A DNA stretch of 64,000 bases from Selaginella moellendorffii (lineage: Eukaryota > Streptophyta > Lycopodiopsida > Selaginellales > Selaginellaceae): assembly GCF_000143415.4 (NCBI RefSeq), contig NW_003314396.1:38895-102894 (forward strand), written 5' to 3'. The notes beneath the pieces are model-generated. The model saw nothing but the letters and a program-made list of their open reading frames with translations, made no database searches and had not been told where the DNA came from. The position numbers were made by a program, and so were the translations under genes. Positions 11,958 to 21,200 of this stretch are shown piece by piece; position 1 is the first letter of the stretch, and each line of letters starts with the position of its first letter.

Positions 11958-12790
11958 CTGGTTGCGATGGGGAATCCTATTGTCAATGGTAGTGTTGATG
12001 ATAGTGCCGACAAAGGTGTAGAGGTTTGGACTATTCAAGATGTTCATGAGCTGTGAGCCCTTGATCAAAATCAGCTAAAGATGCAAGATGAGATGCATGG
12101 CATGATGGATACCATGCATGAGTGTGTTGAGGCACTCAAGGCTGAGTGCCATTAGTGCTTCAAGTAAGACTTCCTTGGTGGATCAACTTAAGATTCCAAC
12201 TTTTTTTAGTGATGGTGGTATGGACAAATGTCTAGCTTGGTTCAAATTTGAGGGGCAAAATTAGAGCCAAATGCAAAGGCTCTAGTGGTTATTCTAATAA
12301 TTTTGCATGATGCAGACTTTCGATGGTGGAATTGGCTTGAGGAGTCTCATATTGCTGATAAGAAACCATTAGTGTCTATCATGAATGAGTTTGAGGCTAC
12401 TTTTCATTTATATTTTGCCCCTCACTACAACATGGAGAATACTCATATGGAACTTTGATATTTCTATTAAAAAAATGTTGCTTGAGGATTATAATGAGAA
12501 TCTTACTTGCTTGATTAAGAAAGGATCCAGATCAGAACAAGACCTACTTCATTGATGGCCTTTATAGTAAGCATGCAGCAACACTTGTGTTATTCTTAGC
12601 ATATAAAGAGTTTGGAGGAGCTCTTTGATGTGGCTTATCAACTTAACAATGACAAACATAAGTCTTGCAAGCGTTCAAAGAGTCTTTATATCGAGAATTG
12701 TAGTGATATCATTGTGGACATAAGGATGGGAACAAACATTACAAACTAAAGTCTATGGTGACTACAAAAGAAGCAAAAGTTCTTCATGAA
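11958..12790 (+). pseudogene. retrotransposon gag, decayed
   Basis: Translating piecewise gives a capsid-like stretch: FRWWNWLEESH, then NEFEATFHLYFAP and a YNMENTHMEL block, interrupted by stops. The WW-containing block and the following Tyr/Phe-rich helix region resemble plant Gypsy gag proteins. The frame is cut at 12790 by a solo LTR and continues at 13943, where a Cys/His-rich stretch (CHHYGELRHY) may be the remains of a zinc knuckle. Confidence 0.55.
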
Positions 12791-13937
12791 TGTAGCGCAC
12801 GTGGTTTTGACCCTTTATCCTATAGTGATTTACCATAGGATAACACCACGAAGCGGAACCTAAACCCTCTTTGTGCCACATGACAGATGCCACGTGTCCA
12901 TGCTACGTGTCCATAGGAACCCGAGGTTCAGGGCCTTGGGCCACTGAACGAAGGAACGGTGCCAAACTCCCAAGCGTGGAGCCAAGGAGTGATGGAACCG
13001 GACCACGGAGCAAATCCCGAGCATATAGCCCAAGGAGCGAAGGGACAGGAGCCCGGAGCGACTTGGAACAGTCTTGGAGCAACCAGCATCCCAATGCCAG
13101 GACCAGCACACAAAACGGAGCCAAACGGAGTCTGGCGCTATTTCGGCATACCGGTGGCCTAACGTGAGGATATGGGTACTCCACCAGCTAGCATGGAATG
13201 GAACTTGAGCTTAGACCCAAGCCGGATGCAGAACAAGGAAAGGCACGCAAGCGGGAGCTAGACTATGCCTCAGGTTGGTCAGCCATGCCCGACCTACCCA
13301 CTATCCCTACTATACATTTAGAACCCCCCATAGCCCCCCCCCCCCCCCCCCCCCCTTGAGGAACACACGCTTTGGGCTTTCACCCCAAGCCTCCCTTAGT
13401 ATCAGGAGTTAGTCTCTGGGACAAGCTCGAAACTTACTAAATATGGAATGTCCCTAGATTGCGAATTTGGACATGGGACGAACACCATTGTGTTCAGGAT
13501 GATCTCTACATTCCATAGATATGCCAAATGAGCAAATCTGGACACTTTCCATAAATAGCATTTGGGACCGAATTGAGACTAACGCTAAGGGCATGATAGC
13601 GAGGGTGTTTGGCAGACACGGTAAGCTATCATCTAGCGATATTGAGGGACCAAGCTCAATATCGCGGGGGTTCCCAACACTAGCAAGTGCAAGCCAACAT
13701 CATGAGTTTTTTATCACCGTGTCAAGTCTGCTTGACTAAATGACAACTTAGGATTTCCTTCCTTAGTGCCCTTCCGGTCTAAGTGCACATGTGATGACCA
13801 GTTTCTCAACTAGCTTAGGCGGAGACTAATAACGGGCCCAGCAATACCGACCTCCTACCATCGTGGTAGTAAGGTAAGAGTGTCTGTAAGGACTAGCCGA
13901 CAGGTAACTTTCGATACCCGAAGTCACATTCGCGACA
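12791..13937 (+). repeat. solo LTR, family T, with ATGAA target duplication
   Basis: It starts TGTAGCGCAC and ends GCGACA, so it has TG...CA ends, and is 1,147 bp long. It is flanked by ATGAA at 12786-12790 and again at 13938-13942, a perfect 5-bp target-site duplication. The gag sequence of the host retroelement resumes directly after it. This is the typical product of LTR-LTR recombination. It includes a C-homopolymer at about 13334-13356 and the GCTTTGGGCTTTCACCCC module near 13371-13386. Short frames inside it are not genes. Confidence 0.88.
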
Positions 13938-13942
13938 ATGAA

Positions 13943-14271
13943 GAATTATAGTCAAGGTTGTCATCATTATGGTGAGCTTAGACATTACAGAAAAGCTTGA
14001 GGATAAGTTTCCACATGTAAAGCTCTATCTTGTCTTGTTTTCCTACAAATATCTTACAATGGATGATAATTCCTGAATATATTGGTGTGTGGTTTTCTTG
14101 ATTTTATTTGTTGTAGACTAAGTTGAAGATTTTTTCTTGAATCTTGAGAGGCAAATTCTTGAGTGCCTTCGAGAGTCTTTTTGTATTCTGCATTCAAAGA
14201 TAAGAAATGTCATGGTTGCAATTTATTTGATTTTCCCATCTTCTTCTTCTAATTCTATTATTGTAGCGCAC
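13943..14271 (+). pseudogene. continuation of the decayed gag region
   Basis: This is the part of the retroelement displaced by the solo LTR. No intact frame exists. A Cys/His-containing stretch at its start may be a gag zinc knuckle, but the spacing is not clean. Confidence 0.4.
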
Positions 14272-14454
14272 ATGCTTTTCACCCTATCCTATGGTGATTT
14301 ACCATAGGATAACACCATGAAGCAGAACCTAAACCCTCCATGTGCCATGTGTCATATGCCATGTGTCCATAGGATAGTGGTGTGGAACCCAAGGTTCAAG
14401 GCCTTGGGCCACTGAACGAAGGAACGGTGCCAAACTCCCAAACATGGAGCCAAG
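14272..14454 (+). repeat. 5' part of a second family T LTR
   Basis: It starts TGTAGCGCACATGC and follows the first 180 bp of the solo LTR at 12791. It is cut at 14455, after CCAAG, by the start of another LTR (family G). Confidence 0.75.
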
Positions 14455-15480
14455 TGTAAGGAACCGACTCCCCGAGATGTTGTAGGCTAAAGGATCCCCA
14501 AAAGCTTGACCAAAATGACAAAGAGTTCATCGGATGGGACCAAGTCGAGGATCGAGTCCAAGACCGACTCTAGGACCAAGTTCGAGATAGAGTCCGGAAT
14601 CGAGTCCGAGACCGACTCGGGGACCGAGTTCGAGTCCGAGTTCGAGACCGAGTTCGATACGGAGTCCGAGATCTGAAATCGGGTCCGAGACCGAGTCCGA
14701 GGTCGAGTCCGAGGTCGGGTCCGAGATCGGGTCCGAGATCGAGTCTGAGATCGAGTCCGAGACCGAATCCGAAGTCGGATCCGAAATCGGGTCCGAGATC
14801 GAGCCAGAGACTAAGTCCAAATACTAATACGGGTCAAGGGGTGAAAGCCCAAAGCGTGCGTCTCCCAAGGGGGGGGGGGGGCTGCAAGGGGTTCCAAAAG
14901 TATAGTAGGGATAGTGAGGTCCAGGAACCAGTTTTGAAGGGACTCTCCAGTTGGGCTTCCAAACCGACTTGAGGTTGAGACTGGGACCGAGGGGCCTTGG
15001 GTGGGAGTGAGCATGGACTTGGCTGGTGCCGGAGGGGCCATCCAAGGAAGTACTCAAGAGCAGCTCCCACTCCCGAAAGGGAAACCGACTGCGGTGCTCC
15101 CGGCTCAGGTGGAGTGGTGCCCCACTTGAGTACCTTGTGGCTCATTGGTCCTCGCCCTTCCGGGGGCTTGGGTCTTCCCTTCGGGATGGAAGAGGGGGGG
15201 GGTAGAGGTACCCATACCGGGCCGTTAGGCCACGGTGTTTCGCCCCGACGTCCCGAAGCAAGTGCTGCACCCAAGACTTGGGATTTAGAGGGTCCCATGA
15301 TCAAGTCTTGTGGTACCAAGGAGTGTTAGGAATCTGGAGGCTTGGTGTGCTTGGCTGCTTGTGCCTGCGGGGAGTGTAGCCGAACCTTAAGTCCAGTCTA
15401 ACCCGGGGAGGGGGATTGGGAGAGATTTGGGAATCCGTAGATGGATGGCTAACACTCCGGTGCTCGTGCAGTGAGTAGCA
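14455..15480 (+). repeat. family G Gypsy LTR, 3' end deleted
   Basis: It begins TGTAAGGAACCGACTCC, the same as the reverse complement of 35128 downward. It matches the LTR at 33969-35128 until GTGAGTAGC and then jumps straight into pol. The LTR end, primer-binding site, leader and gag are missing. The junction shares AGCA between the two sides, which fits a microhomology deletion. It contains a GAGTCCGAGACC-type minisatellite at 14527-14820. Confidence 0.82.
14527..14820 (+). repeat. GAGTCCGAG-type minisatellite inside the family G LTR
   Basis: Imperfect 6- and 12-bp units of GAGTCC, GAGACC and GAGATC are repeated for about 290 bp. The matching array in the minus-strand LTR is at 34763-35056. 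Long frames on both strands here (Ser/Asp-rich or Arg/Glu-rich) arise only from the repeat and are not genes. Confidence 0.85.
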
Positions 15481-16157
15481 AGCCGGACTAACGGTGTAGC
15501 AGCTAGGCGAACCAAGGATTATAGAGTTTGTTCAAGGTAGCCAAAGCATCGATGAGGTACTTCGACAAGCGAGAGTCGAAGTAGGGACATGAAAAGTGGA
15601 CATGGATTTCACCGTGTTGGACATGGCGGGATTTGATGTGATCTTCGGAATGGATTGGTTCAATCGGTTCGTGGTAGCCCTGCATGGACAACGTAGAAAC
15701 CTTGTCATACTGGTGAATGCCTAAAGAAGAAGATGTAGGGTGGAGGCCCAAGATCTAAAGGTAGGGCAAAGCAAGGCCAAAGATTCCTGCTTAAACCTGG
15801 TGTCCACGAGAGGACAACTCACTAGAAGAACTAAGGCAGCATTTTTGTGCTTACTCTCGGTGAAGAGTGACAAAAAGACAGGAATGGAAGAAGTACCTTT
15901 AGTGATCCAGCGGGTGTTGGACCAATTCCAGGATACCATGCCGGAGGAGCTACCGGCGGGGCTACCCCCAGCACGACCGATAGAACATAAGATTGAGCTG
16001 GTCGAGGGTGCTGAGGCAGTGGTTCGTCCCCCTTATCATTTGAACGAAAAAGAACTCAAGGAGCTCAAGGGCCAACTAGAGGAGTTGGTGGACAAAGGGT
16101 ATGTTAGGTTGAGCAAGTCGCCGTATGGGGTGCCAGTGTTATTTGTGAAAAAGAAAG
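15477..16157 (+). pseudogene. Gypsy protease to reverse transcriptase fragment
   Basis: It matches the pol of the minus-strand Gypsy element (32550 down to 31870). It contains the [18 protein letters not shown] block of the protease, the linker with [20 protein letters not shown], and the start of reverse transcriptase ([20 protein letters not shown]). The beginning has several frame breaks and only 15740-16162 is open. The gene is cut at 16158 by an opposite-strand family N LTR, so the RT catalytic part is missing. Confidence 0.85.
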
Positions 16158-17274
16158 TGTAAGCGACTAATTTTTCCATTCTACTTTAGTCACTTAACCA
16201 CACCTTCGACCACTTGGAGGAGTCTCACTCACAACCTTCTTAAGTCCAATTCAAGGCTTGGGACTTACTAGCCCCGAGAATGGCATCTATGCCACTCATC
16301 CCTTGCACTTAGTCCAAGTGCTCCACATGTCCGATCCCAAGACCGACACCCCAAGGTACCACCGACATACTAGCCCATTACGCTAAGGCCATGCCCCTTT
16401 ACCTTAGTCATATTAGTGGTCTAACACCACCTGCATCACAACCCCGTCTCTCAAGGACTGGACCATCCGTCCATGAGTGATCATTCCAGATCCACTCCTT
16501 AGCATCCTTAGGATACCCACAGACGTGGGGAATAGCCTTCCCCAATATCCCTTTTCTGGTCCCCACCAAGTCCCTTTCTGCCCACGGCCGTGATCACCAA
16601 CACTACCACTGAATCGAGGCCCACCGGCCCGACCACTAAGTCCCACGGTCCTCTGGGACTTCCTCACCACACGACTGTGTCCTTGGTCACTACCCCAGAG
16701 GACTGCTCCTTTTCCTTTCCACAGTCTGGGCCTTTGGGACAACATTTCAGAGCACCGTGGCCTTACACGAGCCACCTGGGTACTCTCCCGGCCTTTTGCC
16801 TTTAGGTGCTCTAGCCATAGGCTTAGAGCAAGGTTCCATTGAGCCATACCTGGTATCCAAGCAGGTAGTGCCACCCACACTTGGACTGGGAGCATCGGCC
16901 AGTCGATCTCCCGGGGGAACTAGAGCCGGCTCTTGAACACTTCACCAAGCTACCCCGCTTGTCGGTCTGTATTCACTCTAGTCTTGGACTTCCTAGTGGT
17001 CAGTTCATCACTCAACACTAGGTCTGGCCTTCTTGGGCCAAACTGGCCTTTCCTGGCCAAACTGGCCTTTCCTGGCCAAACTGGCTCCACTGCAATCCTC
17101 CCCCTTACTATACTTTTGGAGCTCACCAAACCCCCCAAGGTCTGGGAGATGAACGCTTTGGGCTTTCACCCTCTCAGACTCAAACTCGAACTCGAACTCG
17201 GACTCGGACTTGGGCTCGGGCTCAGTCTCGGCCTGGGCCTTGGTCTCGGTCTCGGTCCCGGTCTCGACCTCGGA

Positions 17275-17480
17275 CTCCATCTTGGGTCCTTCTCGGACTC
17301 CATCTCGGACTCCGTCTCGGTCCATCTCGGACTCCATCTCGGGTCCATCTCGGACTCTGTCTCGGTCCATCTCGGGCTCCATCTCGGGTCCATCTCAGAC
17401 TCCGTCTCGGTCCATCTCGGACTCCATCTCTGGTCCATCTCGAACTCCATCTCGGACTCCATCTCGGGTCCATCTCGGTG
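17275..17480 (-). repeat. 12-bp minisatellite GAGTCCGAGATG/GACCC
   Basis: On the minus strand units of GAGTCCGAGATG alternate with GACCCGAGATG. The same array type lies at 61905-62265 and 44170-44350. Frames through it are repeat artefacts. Confidence 0.85.
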
Positions 17481-17635
17481 TAGGCCATCACCCAACACTA
17501 AGTACAGCTTTCCTGGGCCAAACTGGCCTTTCCTGGCCAAATTGGCTCCACTGCAATCCTCCCCCTTACTATACTTTTGGAGCTCACCAAACCCCCCAGG
17601 GTCTGGGAGACGAATGCTTTGGGCTTTCATCCTCT

Positions 17636-17720
17636 CAGACTCGAACTCGGACTCGGACTCGGACTCGGACTCGGACTCGGACTCGGACTCGGACTCGGAC
17701 TCGGACTCGGACTCGGGCTC
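17636..17720 (+). repeat. perfect 6-bp array (GACTCG)n
   Basis: About 13-14 uninterrupted GACTCG units, followed by a CTCGGT-rich array to about 17870. It is the purest simple-sequence block of the window. Its purity suggests recent expansion. Confidence 0.9.
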
Positions 17721-18225
17721 GATCTCGGCCTCCGCCTCGGTCTCGGTCTCGGTCTCGGTCCCGGTCTAGGTCTCGGTCTCGGTCCCGGTCTTGGTCTCGG
17801 TCTCGGTCTTGGTCCCGGTCTCGGTCTCGACCTCGGACTTCATCTCGGGTCTTTCTCGAACTCCATCTCAAAATTCAACTGCATTGAGGCACATGCCATT
17901 TTATTTTAAACAAGGAAATGTCTACTCAATCACTTCTCCTCCCCCTGCCACTGCTTCACCTCTCTCTTCTCCTTGTCATCGTTGTCCAATTTCTTTCCAT
18001 CCTTTTAATATTGGCTCAGTTGCTCCGAGTCTAGGTGGAGCCCAAGTCCCCATTCAATCTTTACTTTCCCCTTATTAATAAAACAACTTTGTAGACTTCC
18101 AATAACATGCTGTAACACTTCTAGTATAATGCAAATCCTCTCAAAGAATTGTCTTTTAATATTAATACAATGGCATGGAACCCCATGCCATAATAAGTTA
18201 CATTTTTAAATAAATACATGCCATC

Positions 18226-21200
18226 TCAGACTGTTATTTTTTGCCTCCAACGCCTATACAATAATCTTGGAATTTCATCACTCTCCACACTATCAGGATT
18301 TAAACCCAATAGTAATGCCATCTCTTCTCTAATACGTCCACGCTCATGTTCAGTGGTCGAAGAACCCATCCGGTTGAGCAGATTATGGAGATGCGGATAG
18401 TGCTTGGCTAGACAATATACATGCCATAAATGATGACTGGTGTCTGTCCGATCAAATGGCTTCTGATATACCGTTCCATCTGCCATTTGGTTGATTTCTG
18501 CAGCCACCTCCTGGACTGGCCGGTTCTCTATCACCATCGCTCCAAGCCGTTTTGCAAGGTCCCCCAGAACATACGGTTTCTTCTCCCTAGTTTCCATACT
18601 GCAAGAGATGGGGTGCACTGCATATGTGTGCGTGTTCGCTGCAGTTTTAATCGGCGAGTCATCGATGATGAGGATTTCACTTGAGCTAGCAGTCCGGTTC
18701 ATCACTACAGCCTCTGGCTTGACGAAGATGGGCTTGCTACCCCTCACATGGACCATAGTCAAGCAATCCTCCTGCGTTAGGAGAAAGTCAAATGGTAATA
18801 TTACTCGCGTCTGATCGTGCATCATCTGTAGCAACGTTAATGCATTGTGGCGCATCATGGATGTCCAAACTCCCAATTGCAAATTGAACCCGGCCCTCTG
18901 TTTTAAGTGTCGCATGGTCATTATTAGATCCCGCAGTTTCTCCCGTGTGATTAATGTGAATCTGTCTCTTTTGACCAACTTGCGACCGCAGGCTTTGGAG
19001 GGTGCAATGACATTTGAGGACGAGCCACGCTCATGGGAGAAAAGGACACCGTTCAGATCAAAAACGATACAGTACCTTCGCCGTGACTCTGAAATGAAAT
19101 GCGTCAGCATAAAAAATGGTACAAGTCAATTTTACCATCTACAATATTAGCGAATGTTGCTCCCGATGGTCGTTGAGAGGGTTTTGGTCGAGGAAACGTG
19201 AAGGGCGGAAATACTCTCCTCTGCAATGTGGGGTCAATCGCATCCGATGGCGTGTGGGCACATGCCATTTCAGCTGTAGACTCTGGTACAACTGGCTCAA
19301 CAGTGGCATGGGGTGGTTCCGATGGCGTGTGATCACACGCCATTTCAGCTGGTGCCTCCGTTGGCAAAGTGGACATGACCGAACAGGCAGCAGGGGCGGT
19401 GTAGGGAGGTTCCAACGGCGCGTAGTCAGACAATTGGGCACACGTTGAGTCCGTTGGAAATGAGGATACGACCGGCTCGGCGGCTGGGGCGGCCTCATGT
19501 GGGTCCAATGGCGCCTGGTCACCGTCAGTTGGATACGTGGACAAGATTGACTCAGTGGTATGGGCAGCATCAAGTGGAGCGTGGTCAGCTTGCTTGGCGT
19601 TGATATGGATAGTAGCCTCCACCAGCTCTGATGACTCTTGCAGCCAAGTAGAGTCCACTGGCGGATCCATATGCATGTCCAAATATCTCCCTTCGATTGA
19701 GATGGTATCCTCCCGTGCTACTAAAAACAAAATCATTAGCACATTAAATCGACTATACTGTATTTACCATCAACTGCTATTGAGGAACTAGGACCGATAT
19801 CACTTGAGCGCACTGCTGATTTTGAAGGATTGGACATACGTTTCGACCCTTGCTTGGCACTATCCTTCCTCGACACTAAAGGCTAGAGTTTGTAAATTCA
19901 ACTGAATAATCTCTACTTACCATTTGCTCTGCGACCTACATGGACAATGTTAGAAATGGTAAAAGGTTAGGAATGGATGTATTATTATTTACCTGATGGT
20001 TTGTCTTGTATGACCTTCCTCTGCCGCTCTTTGGCCACCTCAGGCTGGCCATCGTCGTCATCATCGTCATCGTTGTTATTGTGATCGTCACCATTGTGAG
20101 GACCATCCAAGTCCTCTTCGTCCTCCTCTTCTTTGTCCTCCTCTTCGTCCTTTTGCTCTTCCTGCTCATTATCTTTCTCTGGCTCCTCATCCCCCTCCTA
20201 TATTTCTTCCATAGGCTGCTCAGGCTGGATGGCTTGTTCTTCCAGGACCATCTTGGGAAAATCATCTGGCCGAGTCTCCATCTCAAAATACAAGACATCC
20301 ATAGCCTGTTTTAGTGCGTGACCTAGGACCGTATCCTCACCCGACTGTCTTAACATGGTTTCTGCACGTTCTTGCACCCTTCGAAGACGACGAGATGAGA
20401 AAAACGTGGCCCTGCCTTGAAAAGCTTCCCTCATCCATTGTACCTCTCCATTGAGATTGGGGAAGGGGAGTCCGCCATAGGAATCTGAGTCATGAGGTGG
20501 TGACTGCCTGCTTTCACTCAGCCCTTGATCTGCAATGAATGGCATGAGCACACACGCCATAACCGCGAGGCATTACCTATCATCTTTTCAATGCCCTTGT
20601 TCCTTTTCGAATCAAACGCCTCTGATCTTGACGACTGTCCAACGTGCTTTCGCTTTTTATGACCACTGTCAGTTTGAGCTTGGCTGGTGCTTGCCTGTTT
20701 TGCCTTTGGAGAAGTTTCTCCTGCAAGGAATGGCATGAGACCACACGCCATTGAAAATATAATTTGTACCTCCTTTTTTCCTATTGCTTTTCTGTTTGTC
20801 CTTCTTCGATGCGCCACCAGTGCGCTTTTCAGTCCTCGTGTCTGAATATTCACAACGATCTATAATCAAAATGGCGTGAGGCCTCACGTGACCTTACCTT
20901 GTGCAGGTTGTGAGCTCGGCCCAACATGAGTATCTTCAACAGTAGCTGTTAACGCCGTTTCAGCATCTGGGGGTGGCCACGCTCCTGCATACAGAGCTTG
21001 TGAGATAACATTTAAACTTAAAGTGCGTACTCACCAGGTTCGCAGAGAAGATACTGTTTTTCTTTGGCAACTGTAATTATATGCTCCATTGAAGTCCCCT
21101 CTTCAATGGAGTTTGTCACCGCAACACACGGGACACCCCTGAGTAGTGCGGCTCGAAAGAATAGTCCGCCGCAGTTGTACTCGACAACGCATTTGCCCTT

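Larger units (their letters stand above)
16158..17869 (-). repeat. family N LTR, opposite strand, truncated
   Basis: It starts TGTAAGCGACTAATTTTTCC on the plus strand and therefore lies on the minus strand. It corresponds to the LTRs at 43941-45580 and 61666-63418. The far end, which should read ...GTGTCTCACA, is missing. The LTR breaks inside its minisatellite at about 17869 and abuts DNA transposon copy A. Part of the LTR is duplicated in tandem: the CGCTTTGGGCTTTCACC module occurs at 17154 and again, slightly changed, near 17616. Confidence 0.82.

Noticed and set aside
16933-17900. Long frames rich in Leu/Gly, Ser/Asp or Arg/Thr repeats
   Set aside because: All six frames are open because of the 6- and 12-bp minisatellites. 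No start context, domain or codon pattern supports a gene. The same holds for 14.5-14.8, 34.8-35.1, 44.2-44.6 and 61.7-62.6 kb.
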